From GCA-2737665 sp044344795 (GTDB lineage: Bacteria; Bacteroidota; Bacteroidia; Palsa-965), in assembly GCA_044344795.1 (NCBI GenBank), contig JBIJCF010000002.1, forward strand, positions 100,834 to 164,833: DNA of 64,000 nt, read 5' to 3'. This document shows positions 17,603-26,195 of this stretch, in pieces. The translations under genes and the position numbers were made by a program. Position 1 is the first letter of the stretch; each line of letters begins with the position of its first letter. The notes below the pieces were generated by a model. That model saw only the letters and a list, made by a program, of their open reading frames with translations. It was not told the origin of the DNA and did not search any database.

Positions 17603-18232
17603 TTACGGCCTTTTTAAGTCGTGAACATTGAGCTCCCGCGTGCAGAAAAAATATTCTTCTTTCTCGCTATTGGAACAAACTACGATAATTCTTCCGTTTC
17701 CAAATTGACGTATCAAATCGCCGTACCATTTTTTTGCTACGGCATCAAGGTTGGCGCAAGGTTCATCCAAAAACAATAGCGGGGTTTGGGACGCAATAGC
17801 CAAGGTGAGCTTAACACGCTGTCTCATGCCCGAGGAGAAATTCTTCAGTTGTTTTTTTCGCGCATGTTCCAATCCGGATAACGACAGTATATCAGCGTTG
17901 CGAAGTTGATTTTGCCACATTTTGAATCCGGAATGAAAATCAATCATTTCTTCCAGCGTAAATTCTTCCATCAACTCTAAGTACGGCGCAGAGAAAGAAA
18001 GGTGATGAAAGAGATCATCGGTTGCAACACTTTGTTGATTTACAATAAGTGAAGTGCTTCCTTCATTCGGCAAAGTTGCACCGGCTAAAACCTGAAGCAA
18101 TGTAGATTTACCGGAACCGTTTGATCCAAGAATTACGGTAGGTTGTTCGGTTTCAATAACCAGATTGACGTGTCTGAAAATCCATTCCTTTCCGAATTTT
18201 TTCCCCAGATCTGTAGCAACTAATTGATTCAT
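17603..18232 (-). CDS. ABC transporter ATP-binding protein
   Basis: 209 residues, a single small ABC ATPase. Walker A GSNGSGKST (near residue 36), Q-loop region, signature NFSSGMRQRVKL and Walker B PLLFLDEPCANLD are all present. The short size resembles CcmA-like exporters. No permease gene is next to it; it starts 12 bp after lpxA and is probably the last gene of the lpx operon. Partner and substrate unknown. Confidence 0.9.
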   Translation of the reverse strand: MNQLVATDLGKKFGKEWIFRHVNLVIETEQPTVILGSNGSGKSTLLQVLAGATLPNEGSTSLIVNQQSVATDDLFHHLSFSAPYLELMEEFTLEEMIDFHSGFKMWQNQLRNADILSLSGLEHARKKQLKNFSSGMRQRVKLTLAIASQTPLLFLDEPCANLDAVAKKWYGDLIRQFGNGRIIVVCSNSEKEEYFFCTRELNVHDLKRP

Positions 18233-18244
18233 GGCACTTGCAGA

Positions 18245-19021
18245 TTAAGCAATCCCACGAATGATGCCGTCTTTAGAGTTACGAATGAACTCGAGGATGG
18301 TGTTTTTCTCAGGCGAATCAGGCGCTTCTTTTTCGATGATGGCAACCGCATTGGAAACGTTGAGTCCTTTCACATAAAGCGTTCTGTAAATATCCTCAAT
18401 TTGAAGAATGCTTTCGTTGCTGAAACCGCGACGACGAAGTCCAACAGAGTTTACTCCAACGTATGCCAGTGGTTCGCGGGCAGCTTTTACAAATGGCGGT
18501 ACGTTTTTACGAACACCACTTTGTCCTGCAACAAAACTATGCGCACCGATTTTTACAAACTGAGAAACACCAACATAACCTTCTAGAATTGCCCAATCTT
18601 CAATTTCCACGTGTCCTGCGACATTAACCGAGTTCGCAAGAATAACGTTGTTGCCTACTGCACAATCATGTGCAATGTGCACATATGCCATTAGCAGGCA
18701 ATTAGCGCCTACTGTTGTTTTAAAACGATCTTTAGTTCCGCGATTAATCGTAACACATTCACGGATCGTTGTGTTATCACCAATTTCTGTAGTGGTTTGT
18801 TCGCCTTCAAATTTGAGATCTTGAGGAATCGCACTGATCACCGCGCCCGGAAAAATCCGGCAATCGTTACCGATACGCGCACCGTCCATGATTACTGCAT
18901 GTGGACCAATCCAGCAGTTGCTTCCAATCACAACATCTGCAGTAATGTATGCAAACGGTTCAACAACAGTTCCCGCGCCTATTTTGGCGTCAGGATGTAT
19001 GTGTGCCAGTGGTGATATCAT
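18245..19021 (-). CDS. lpxA: UDP-N-acetylglucosamine acyltransferase
   Basis: 258 residues, normal for LpxA, which catalyses the first step of lipid A synthesis (3-O-acylation of UDP-GlcNAc) in the cytoplasm. Hexapeptide repeats from residue 1 (SPLAHIHPDAKIGAGTVVEP), the catalytic-His region AYVHIAHDCAVGNNVILAN, and the LpxA C-terminal pattern VGVNSVGLRRRGFSNE are visible. ATG overlaps the stop of lpxC/fabZ by 4 bp, so the two are translationally coupled. Confidence 0.96.
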   Translation of the reverse strand: MISPLAHIHPDAKIGAGTVVEPFAYITADVVIGSNCWIGPHAVIMDGARIGNDCRIFPGAVISAIPQDLKFEGEQTTTEIGDNTTIRECVTINRGTKDRFKTTVGANCLLMAYVHIAHDCAVGNNVILANSVNVAGHVEIEDWAILEGYVGVSQFVKIGAHSFVAGQSGVRKNVPPFVKAAREPLAYVGVNSVGLRRRGFSNESILQIEDIYRTLYVKGLNVSNAVAIIEKEAPDSPEKNTILEFIRNSKDGIIRGIA

Positions 19022-20448
19022 ACTGTTGCTTTTTCGGCTTTAGCGGGTTCATTATTTCTAACTTTCACAATCTGAGCAAGCATGTCGGCTTCCGCTACTA
19101 CTTTGCCGTTTACGTATGTATAACCTTTCATGTGGCACAAGCCGCGTCTGATTGGATCTACTAAATCCAACTTGAAAACGCACGTATCGCCCGGAACAAC
19201 TTTCTGTTTGAATTTTACGCTTTCAATTTTCAGGAAATACGTCTGATAGTTTTCAGGATCAGGAACTGTTTTAAGACACAAGATTCCTCCTGTCTGTGCC
19301 ATGGCCTCAACCAACAATACGCCCGGCATTACAGGTTCGTCAGGGAAATGACCTTGAAACCAATATTCGTTCATGGTTACATTTTTTACACCGATAACAT
19401 GTTGCGGTGATAACTCCATGATCTTATCTACTAACAAGAAAGGGAAACGATGTGGAAGTATTTTCTGAATTTCACGAACATCATACAATGGTGTTTGATT
19501 CAGGTCGATATGTAACTCGTTTTTCTTCTGCTTCTCTTTTTTAATCAACGCCTTTAACTTTTTCGCAAACTCGACATTTCCTGCATGACCGGGACGTGCA
19601 GCAAGAACATGGATTTTCATATGCATGCCCACCAGCGCCAAATCACCAACAATGTCCAGTAGTTTGTGGCGCGCCGGCTCGTTGTAGAAATGGAGTTGTA
19701 CGTTATTCAAAACCCCTCGTCCTTTAATTTCTACATCCGGCTTGTTGAATACTTTACGCAAATGATCCAATTTCTCGGATGAAACTTCCTTATCCACCAA
19801 AACGATCGCATTATCCAAATCTCCGCCTTTGATCAGATTATGTTGTAACAAGGCTTCCAATTCGTGAAGAAATACAAATGTTCTGCACGGCGCAATTTGT
19901 TCTTTAAACTCACTCAACTGATACATGCCGGCATGCTGCGTTCCTAAAACATCACTGTTGTAGTCCACCATCACCGTTACACGAAATTCATCTTGTGGCA
20001 CTGCGAGCATTTCTACTTTCTTCACCGGATCTTCATACGTGAGATTCTCTTTCAAAATAAAGTACTCGCGTTCTGCGGACTGTTCTACAAATCCTGCTGA
20101 CTCTAACGCCATCATAAAGGGCATTGAACTGCCATCCATAATTGGTGTTTCAGGCCCCGACAAATCAATTAATACATTGTCTAAATCGCACCCCATCAAT
20201 GCAGCCAACACATGTTCGGTGGTATAAACGCGCGCACCGTTTTTCTCCAATGTTGTACCACGTGCCGTATCTACGACGTTATCCGCATCAGCATCAATTA
20301 CCGGTTGTCCGTCAACATCGGTTCGGCGAAATTTAAATCCGTGATGTTCAGGTGCTGGGTGGAACGTTAATGAAACCGGAGCGCCTGTATGTAAACCTTT
20401 GCCGGCAACAGAAACAGATTCACCAATGGTACGTTGTAATTTGCTCAT
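19018..20448 (-). CDS. lpxC-fabZ: Bifunctional LpxC deacetylase / FabZ dehydratase
   Basis: 476 residues, the fused form known from Bacteroidota. Residues about 1-305 are LpxC, the zinc UDP-3-O-acyl-GlcNAc deacetylase: YTTEHVLAALMGCDLDNVLI (first His), KLLDIVGDLALVGMHMKIHV (His/Asp zinc site region) and RPGHAGN (catalytic His). Residues about 325-465 are FabZ, the hydroxyacyl-ACP dehydratase: ILPHRFPFLLVDKIMEL (catalytic His) and GHFPDEPVMPGVLLVEAMAQ (catalytic Glu). It combines lipid A commitment with fatty-acid elongation on one chain. 4-bp overlaps with lpxD upstream and lpxA downstream. Confidence 0.97.
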   Translation of the reverse strand: MSKLQRTIGESVSVAGKGLHTGAPVSLTFHPAPEHHGFKFRRTDVDGQPVIDADADNVVDTARGTTLEKNGARVYTTEHVLAALMGCDLDNVLIDLSGPETPIMDGSSMPFMMALESAGFVEQSAEREYFILKENLTYEDPVKKVEMLAVPQDEFRVTVMVDYNSDVLGTQHAGMYQLSEFKEQIAPCRTFVFLHELEALLQHNLIKGGDLDNAIVLVDKEVSSEKLDHLRKVFNKPDVEIKGRGVLNNVQLHFYNEPARHKLLDIVGDLALVGMHMKIHVLAARPGHAGNVEFAKKLKALIKKEKQKKNELHIDLNQTPLYDVREIQKILPHRFPFLLVDKIMELSPQHVIGVKNVTMNEYWFQGHFPDEPVMPGVLLVEAMAQTGGILCLKTVPDPENYQTYFLKIESVKFKQKVVPGDTCVFKLDLVDPIRRGLCHMKGYTYVNGKVVAEADMLAQIVKVRNNEPAKAEKATV

Positions 20449-21497
20449 GGATGCGTTGAGTTATTCTTAAGCGATTGAATTTCTTTTTCTAAATCTTTGA
20501 TTTTATTACTCAGCTGAGGTAAAGCGCGGAACATGACATACGAACGTTTGTAATCGCCAATGCCGAATGCCGGAGAACCTTGCACAATTTCGTTCTCTGC
20601 TATGTTCTGACCAATTCCGGATTGCGCAGCTATTTTCACTCCATCACCAATTGTTAAGTGACCGATGATACCTACTTGTCCGCCAATCAGACAATTCTTG
20701 CCAATTTTTGTACTGCCCGCAACGCCCGATTGTGAAGCGATGACTGTATTTTCTCCGATCTCAACATTATGGGCAATCTGAATCAGATTATCCAGTTTTA
20801 CACCTTTGCGAATAATAGTGGAACCTAACGTAGCTTTATCAATGGTGGTGTTTGCGCCTATTTCCACATGATCTTCAATGATCACATTGCCAATATGCGG
20901 AACTTTGCTGTAGTTGTTTTCACTGTTTGGCTGAAACCCAAAACCATCACCGCCAATAACTGCACCGGCTTGGACGATCACATCATTTCCGATCACACAA
21001 TCGGCGTAAATTTTAACACCTGCGTAAACAGTAGTTTTGGCTCCAATTTTCACCATGTCGCCAATAAAGCAGCCGGGGAAGATCTTCGTGTTACTTCCAA
21101 TTTGCACATGCTCACCGACATAAGCTCCGGCACCAACATAAACACCTTCACCCAATTTTGCGGTAGCTGCAACAAATGCGCCTTGCTCAACACCGGTTTT
21201 ATTATTTCTGATGTTCATGTATGCTTCCAACAACTTGGCAAATGCCTGTCGTGCGTCAGCAACACGAATTAGTGTTAATGTGGAAGGTAATGCTTGTTCC
21301 GGAGTGAAATCATTGTTTACGATAGCAACAGTAGCACCTGTAGTGTAGATATACTGGGTGTATGCAGGATTGGATAAAAATGTCAGCGTCCCGGAGACAC
21401 CCTCCTCAATTTTCGCAAGTCCGGAAACTTCTGCTTCAGGATTTCCTGCAACAGAACCACCAAGCATGCCTGCAATTTGTTGTGCGGTAAACTTCAT
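20445..21497 (-). CDS. lpxD: UDP-3-O-acylglucosamine N-acyltransferase
   Basis: 350 residues, standard for LpxD, third enzyme of lipid A synthesis. N-terminal uridine-binding domain (AQQIAGMLGGSVAGNPEAEV), then hexapeptide repeats with QIAHNVEIGENTVIASQSGV (catalytic His) and GGQVGIIGHLTIGDGVKIAA, and a C-terminal helix for trimerisation (LPQLSNKIKDLEKEIQSLK). First gene of the operon lpxD-lpxC/fabZ-lpxA-ABC ATPase. A perfect TATTTTTG box ends 4 bases before the ATG. Confidence 0.96.
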   Translation of the reverse strand: MKFTAQQIAGMLGGSVAGNPEAEVSGLAKIEEGVSGTLTFLSNPAYTQYIYTTGATVAIVNNDFTPEQALPSTLTLIRVADARQAFAKLLEAYMNIRNNKTGVEQGAFVAATAKLGEGVYVGAGAYVGEHVQIGSNTKIFPGCFIGDMVKIGAKTTVYAGVKIYADCVIGNDVIVQAGAVIGGDGFGFQPNSENNYSKVPHIGNVIIEDHVEIGANTTIDKATLGSTIIRKGVKLDNLIQIAHNVEIGENTVIASQSGVAGSTKIGKNCLIGGQVGIIGHLTIGDGVKIAAQSGIGQNIAENEIVQGSPAFGIGDYKRSYVMFRALPQLSNKIKDLEKEIQSLKNNSTHP

Positions 21498-21501
21498 CGT
21501 C

Positions 21502-21509
21502 CAAAAATA
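21502..21509 (-). promoter_or_regulatory. TAnnTTTG -7 box, lpx operon
   Basis: Minus-strand TATTTTTG, perfect consensus, 4 bases before the lpxD ATG at 21497; suggests a leaderless operon mRNA. Confidence 0.6.
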
Positions 21510-21601
21510 ACAAAAATGCAGCCTCGTAATGCGTGTGGTAGTTGATGTCGGTAAGACGTCGTTAAATTGCCATCATTTGTAATGTTAGCGAGGTTAAAAC
21601 A

Positions 21602-21609
21602 TATATTTG
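21602..21609 (+). promoter_or_regulatory. TAnnTTTG -7 box of the radical SAM operon
   Basis: TATATTTG, perfect consensus. It overlaps the TTG at 21607 that begins the longest reading frame, so translation should start further on, at the GTG at 21619 or 21625. Confidence 0.55.
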
Positions 21610-21618
21610 CGCAAACCC

Positions 21619-23121
21619 GTGGCTGTGTCGCTGATTCTTTTTAATCCTTTTGCTACTTCTCACAATCCACGCATTCCGAACAGTGTTTTGCAGGTTGCTG
21701 CTGCTATTGACGGTAAATATGAGTGGGTGATAGTAGATGGCAATAAAGAAAAGGATCCATGGATTGCTATCCGTGAATATCTCAAAACCGGACAATACAA
21801 GTTTTTCGGATGTACGGTAATGCCCGGTCCGCAATTGCGTCAAGCCATCCCGATAGCTAAAAAGGTTCGTGAAGAATTTCCGGATGTTAAAATTATTTGG
21901 GGTGGATATTTTCCATCTAATCATCCCCGTCCCGTTTTGTTCAGCGGTTATGTGGACGTGATTGTCAACGGAATGGGTGATAAGTGTTTTCCGATGTTGC
22001 TGGATGCATTACAATCGAATTCAGCATTGGATGAAATTCCCAATTTGATTTTTCGCAAAGGAGAGCAACTGATAACAACCCGTAAAGAAGAAATTCTTGA
22101 TCAGGAAAATTTCCCTGATTTGCCGTACGAAAAGCTGAACCGGTTTTACCCCATGAGTCGCTATCTCGTGCGAACATATTTAGGCTCTAAAACTATCGCC
22201 TATCATAGTAGTCACGGTTGTCCGTTTACCTGTTCATTTTGCGCCGTAGTTCCGATCTACAATGCTCGATGGAAGGGCCAGTCGGCAGAAAAAATTTATC
22301 GTAATGTTAAACGGGTAAAGGAATTGTATGGCGGGAATGCCGTGGAGTTTCACGATAATAACTTCTTCGTTTCTGAAAAACGTACCGTTGACTTTGCGCG
22401 GTTAGTGAAACCGGATAACATGATCTGGTGGGGAGAAGGGCGGATAGATACAATAGACAAGTATAAAGATGAGTCGCTTAAAATAATGCGTGAGTCGGGT
22501 TGTAAGATGATCTTTTTCGGCGCTGAAACCGGCAGTGATGCGTTGCTGCAGAAAATGGACAAAGGCGGAACACAATCGCGAGAACAAATTATTCGATTTG
22601 CAAAACGCATGAAGGAAGTGGACATCATTCCGGAATATTCCTTTGTGCTTGGCTTTCCCGCTGATAGCGAAGAAATAGTTGCGCGATTAATACGCGAAGA
22701 AATTCAATTTATTAAAGAAATTAAACTCGCGAATCCGAATACTGAAATTATAATTTACATTTATTCTCCTGTGCCTACCGAGAACAGCGAGTTGTACAAC
22801 GAAGTACGTAAAACAGGATTCCAATTTCCTGAAAAGTTGGAGGACTGGATCAGCCCGCAATGGGAGAATTTTGATTTGAGAAAGAATCCTTTAACACCAT
22901 GGCTCAAGCCATACATGGTGGATCAGATCAAGAATTTTGAAACGGTATTGAATGGTTATTATCCTACTGTTTCCGATGTTCGTTTAAAGCCATGGCAAAA
23001 GAAGTTATTGCGCTTAATTTCGACATGGAGATATAAAATGAATTTGTTCTCCTATCCATACGAAATTAAGGTGCTCCAGAAATTATGGAAATACAGACAA
23101 CCGGAAACTGAAGGATTTTGA
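21619..23121 (+). CDS. B12-binding-type radical SAM protein (operon gene 1)
   Basis: About 500 residues. N-terminal Rossmann-like B12-binding region (VSLILFNPFATSHNPRIPN, then KIIWGGYFPSNHPRPVLFSG), without an obvious DxHxxG cobalamin-ligand motif. The radical SAM core begins with SSHGCPFTCSFCAVVP, the CxxxCxxC site for the 4Fe-4S cluster, followed by FHDNNFF, GCKMIFFGAETGSDALLQKM and IPEYSFVLGFPADSEE. Members methylate or rearrange unactivated carbons; the substrate is unknown. I place the start at GTG 21619 because a promoter box covers the upstream TTG. The stop overlaps the next gene's start (TTGA). Confidence 0.9.
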   Translation: MAVSLILFNPFATSHNPRIPNSVLQVAAAIDGKYEWVIVDGNKEKDPWIAIREYLKTGQYKFFGCTVMPGPQLRQAIPIAKKVREEFPDVKIIWGGYFPSNHPRPVLFSGYVDVIVNGMGDKCFPMLLDALQSNSALDEIPNLIFRKGEQLITTRKEEILDQENFPDLPYEKLNRFYPMSRYLVRTYLGSKTIAYHSSHGCPFTCSFCAVVPIYNARWKGQSAEKIYRNVKRVKELYGGNAVEFHDNNFFVSEKRTVDFARLVKPDNMIWWGEGRIDTIDKYKDESLKIMRESGCKMIFFGAETGSDALLQKMDKGGTQSREQIIRFAKRMKEVDIIPEYSFVLGFPADSEEIVARLIREEIQFIKEIKLANPNTEIIIYIYSPVPTENSELYNEVRKTGFQFPEKLEDWISPQWENFDLRKNPLTPWLKPYMVDQIKNFETVLNGYYPTVSDVRLKPWQKKLLRLISTWRYKMNLFSYPYEIKVLQKLWKYRQPETEGF

Positions 23122-23807
23122 TTGACAATGTAAAACGAGCTGTTGCCCGCTATGTGGTAAAACCATGGGTTATTCGTTATTTACGAAAGCCGCGTCAATT
23201 TCAATTCCACGAATTGCGATTGCATATTGAGCCCGGTGTATTTCATCCGAGATTTTTTTTCAGTTCCCTGTTTTTTTCTGAATTCGTTCGCGAATTGAAT
23301 TTGAAAGGCAAATGTGTGGGTGAACCATGTTGCGGTAGCGGAATCATTGGCTTAACTGCGGCAATTCAAGGTGCAGAAGTTTTTTGCGGCGATATTGATC
23401 AACGTGCCGTAAAGAGTGTTCAGCGTAGTGTAGAATTGAACGAAGGAATTCTTGAAAAGAAAAATGTTCACATTCTTCATTCTGATGGTTTCGCCCAATT
23501 TCCGGACATCAACTATGATTATATTTTCGTTAATCCGCCGTATTTTTTTAAGGCGGTGGAAAATCAAGCACAGTTAGCGTGGAATGCCGGAACGGAAGGA
23601 GAATTCTTTGTGCGTTTTTTTAGTGGTGTAGATAAAATTATATCGCCGACTACTAAAACGTACATGGTGCTTGCCGATAATTGTGAGTTGGATAAAATTC
23701 AGGCAATAGCAAAGCAATTCGATTTTTTATTGAAAGAACACCGCCGGAAGAAAATTCACTGGGAGGTTAACTATATCTTTGAAATTGTTAAGCAAGCCCA
23801 TGAGTAA
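23118..23807 (+). CDS. SAM-dependent methyltransferase with NPPY motif (operon gene 2)
   Basis: 229 residues. Start is TTG overlapping the previous TGA (TTGA). SAM-binding motif I is CVGEPCCGSGIIGLTAAIQG, acidic motif CGDIDQRAVKSVQ, and the catalytic motif is FVNPPYFF. NPPY is typical of methyltransferases that act on amino or amide nitrogens (DNA/RNA bases, glutamine), which is unusual for a small-molecule pathway. The length is short and no target-recognition domain is visible. Target unknown; context says it works with the radical SAM proteins. Confidence 0.85.
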   Translation: MIDNVKRAVARYVVKPWVIRYLRKPRQFQFHELRLHIEPGVFHPRFFFSSLFFSEFVRELNLKGKCVGEPCCGSGIIGLTAAIQGAEVFCGDIDQRAVKSVQRSVELNEGILEKKNVHILHSDGFAQFPDINYDYIFVNPPYFFKAVENQAQLAWNAGTEGEFFVRFFSGVDKIISPTTKTYMVLADNCELDKIQAIAKQFDFLLKEHRRKKIHWEVNYIFEIVKQAHE

Positions 23808-24756
23808 ATTTTCTGTGCAGGAGTTGGCGGTGTTACGCGCGTTGGCGTACTACGATATTTTTCGATTTCCTTTAACAATCGAAGAGGTGCGTTTAAATGC
23901 GGCGTTGTCAATGAATCAGGAAGAGACACGTGAAGTGCTGAGAACCTTGTTGGCGAATGGTTGTGTTGAGAGCAACGGCGAATTCTTTGGGCTGCGTGGT
24001 TCACTCGAAAACAATATTGCACAAAGATATCTAGGAGAACAGCGTAGAGCAGCGGTTGAAGGTAAAGTTCAACGTTACAGTCGTCGTATCATGCGTTTCC
24101 CTTTTGTAGAGGCGGTAGCCATTTCAGGATCTTACTCAAAAGGTGTTCTGTCGGAAGATGGTGATATAGATTACTTCATTATTACAAGTCAGGGTCGATT
24201 ATGGATTTGCAGAACGTTGTTGATCTTGTATAAGAAGATTTTTTTGTTGAACTCAAGAAAGTTCTTTTGTGTAAATTATTTCATTGATACGGGTCATTTG
24301 TTAATTCCCGATCAGAATCTTTTTACCGCGACAGAAGTCAAGTATTTATTGCCGGTTGGCAACTCCAATGCGATGCAGCAGTTCTACGAGGCTAACGACT
24401 GGACGAATAACTATTTGCCCAACAAGCATACCACAGTGGCCATGCAAACAGACATACATAAAAAATCGATCTTGTCGCAAATGGTTCAGTCGATTTTTAC
24501 TAAAAATGTAGGGGATCGGATCGATTATCAATTAATGCGATTAACCTTACGCAGATGGAAGAAGAAGTTTCCGCATTTTGATGAATCTGATTTTGATTTA
24601 AATATGAGAACTCGGAAAAATGTATCTAAACATCACCCTCAAGGCTTCCAGGAAAAAGTCCTTGACGCATTGGCTGTTAAGATGCAAGAGTTGGAAGCTT
24701 TAAATTTGTACACGAGAGAGAATGAAATTCAAACTTCAAATTCTTCGGTTAGGTGA
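23800..24756 (+). CDS. Nucleotidyltransferase-domain protein with N-terminal winged-helix-like region (operon gene 3)
   Basis: 318 residues from the ATG at 23800 (MSKFSVQELAVLRALAYYDI); a TTG at 23779 is possible but gives a longer overlap. Residues about 1-75 look like a winged helix (FRFPLTIEEVRLNAALS, then VLRTLLANGCVESNGEFFGL). Next comes a pol-beta-type nucleotidyltransferase site, AISGSYSKGVLSEDGDIDYF, with the GS and DxD residues intact. The C-terminal half is helical. The family occurs in Bacteroidota glycan or lipid clusters but has no proven reaction. It overlaps gene 2 by 8 bp and gene 4 by 4 bp. Confidence 0.85.
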   Translation: MSKFSVQELAVLRALAYYDIFRFPLTIEEVRLNAALSMNQEETREVLRTLLANGCVESNGEFFGLRGSLENNIAQRYLGEQRRAAVEGKVQRYSRRIMRFPFVEAVAISGSYSKGVLSEDGDIDYFIITSQGRLWICRTLLILYKKIFLLNSRKFFCVNYFIDTGHLLIPDQNLFTATEVKYLLPVGNSNAMQQFYEANDWTNNYLPNKHTTVAMQTDIHKKSILSQMVQSIFTKNVGDRIDYQLMRLTLRRWKKKFPHFDESDFDLNMRTRKNVSKHHPQGFQEKVLDALAVKMQELEALNLYTRENEIQTSNSSVR

Positions 24757-26195
24757 AAGTACTTTTAACACATTCCTATTTTTTGCGCTTCGATCCTAAG
24801 CAATTGAAAGCGGGAATGCCCTATCCGCCCTTGGGTACGTTGTTTGCTGCTGCTGTTCTTCGTGAGCGAGGACATGAAGTTAGAGTGCACGATATTCAAC
24901 TTGCCGCAGGTCCGGAAGAAGTGCTCACCACGTTACAAAATTTCAAACCTGATGTTTTCGTAATTTATGATGATGGTTTTAATTACCTCACCAAAATGTG
25001 TCTTACGAATATGCGGGAGGCAGCCTGGAAAATGCAAAATTGGGCTAAAGGACTGGGCTGTAAAGTTGTGGTGAGTAGTTCGGATTCAACGGATCATGCG
25101 GAAAAATATTTAGAGCATGGTGCGGATGTAGTCATTATCGGTGAAGCAGAAACCACCTTATCCGAATTGTTGGAAGCGTGGCAGAAGGATGCGGATATCG
25201 GAGTGATAAAGGGAACTGCCCGCATAGTCGCTGGGGCTGTCGTAAAATCTCCAAAACGCGATGTGTTGAAGGATTTGGACCAACTTCCGGAACCTGCGTG
25301 GGATATGTTGGATATTGCGCCATACCGCACTATGTGGATGGAAAGGCACGGGTATTTTTCGATTAATATGGTGACCACACGAGGTTGCCCGTATAAGTGC
25401 AACTGGTGTGCAAAACCGATATACGGAAACCGATATAATTCTCATAGCGCACGGCGTGTGGTGAAGCAATTGAAAGCGTTGCAACAGAAATTTCAATTTA
25501 CGCACGTGTGGTTTGCTGATGATATTTTTGGGTTGAAGCCCGGTTGGCTGAACGCATTCAGACAGGAGGTTGAGCGCGAAAAATTGAAGATTAAATATAA
25601 AATACAATCGCGTGCTGATTTGTTGTTGGAAGAAAATAATATTCAGGATTTAGCAGCATCGGGATGTGAAGAAGTATGGATGGGAGCGGAGAGTGGATCG
25701 CAAAAGATATTGGATGCAATGGATAAAGGGACGCGTGTAGAGCAAATAGCGGAAGCTTCTGCATTGCTGAAGCGCAATGGTATCCGCCCTGGATTTTTTC
25801 TACAGTTTGGATATCCGGGAGAAACATTACAAGATATTCGTGCTACCATCGATATGGTGCATCAACTCTTGCCGGCTGATATTGGTGTTTCGGTTTCTTA
25901 CCCCTTGCCGGGAACGCCATTTTATGAGCGTGTTAAGGAGGAACTTAAACAGAAATCGAATTGGACAGATAGTGATGAATTGGCATTGATGTTTAAAAAT
26001 GAATATCCTCCGCAGTTTTATAAATTGTTACATCGTTATGTTCACCATTCGTACCGAAAGCGCCAATATGCACAAGGTGAAATGCGCAAAAGTGCGATGA
26101 AGCGTGTACTTGGTGAAACCTATCACGGCTATAAATCACAAGCGTTACGAAAACAATTGGCTCGAATAGTACCGGCTGCATATGAGTGGATTTGA
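24753..26195 (+). CDS. B12-binding-type radical SAM protein (operon gene 4)
   Basis: 480 residues, GTG start in a GTGA overlap. The N-terminal B12-like domain starts MKVLLTHSYFLRFDPKQLKA, with YPPLGTLFAAAVLRERGHEV and GADVVIIGEAETTLSELLEA. The radical SAM core has VTTRGCPYKCNWCAKPIYGN (CxxxCxxC), HVWFADDIFGLKPGWLNAF, EEVWMGAESGSQKILDAMDK and FFLQFGYPGETLQDI. It is clearly related to gene 6 of the same operon (same MKVLLTH start, same GCPYxCxWC and WMGAESGSQKI/WIGAESGSQKI blocks), so the two arose by duplication and probably act on the same or successive intermediates. Confidence 0.9.
   Translation: MKVLLTHSYFLRFDPKQLKAGMPYPPLGTLFAAAVLRERGHEVRVHDIQLAAGPEEVLTTLQNFKPDVFVIYDDGFNYLTKMCLTNMREAAWKMQNWAKGLGCKVVVSSSDSTDHAEKYLEHGADVVIIGEAETTLSELLEAWQKDADIGVIKGTARIVAGAVVKSPKRDVLKDLDQLPEPAWDMLDIAPYRTMWMERHGYFSINMVTTRGCPYKCNWCAKPIYGNRYNSHSARRVVKQLKALQQKFQFTHVWFADDIFGLKPGWLNAFRQEVEREKLKIKYKIQSRADLLLEENNIQDLAASGCEEVWMGAESGSQKILDAMDKGTRVEQIAEASALLKRNGIRPGFFLQFGYPGETLQDIRATIDMVHQLLPADIGVSVSYPLPGTPFYERVKEELKQKSNWTDSDELALMFKNEYPPQFYKLLHRYVHHSYRKRQYAQGEMRKSAMKRVLGETYHGYKSQALRKQLARIVPAAYEWI

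Noticed and set aside
23800..24756. MNT antitoxin of a HEPN-MNT toxin pair
   Set aside because: No HEPN gene next to it, the protein is twice as long as an MNT antitoxin, and it lies in the middle of a six-gene operon.
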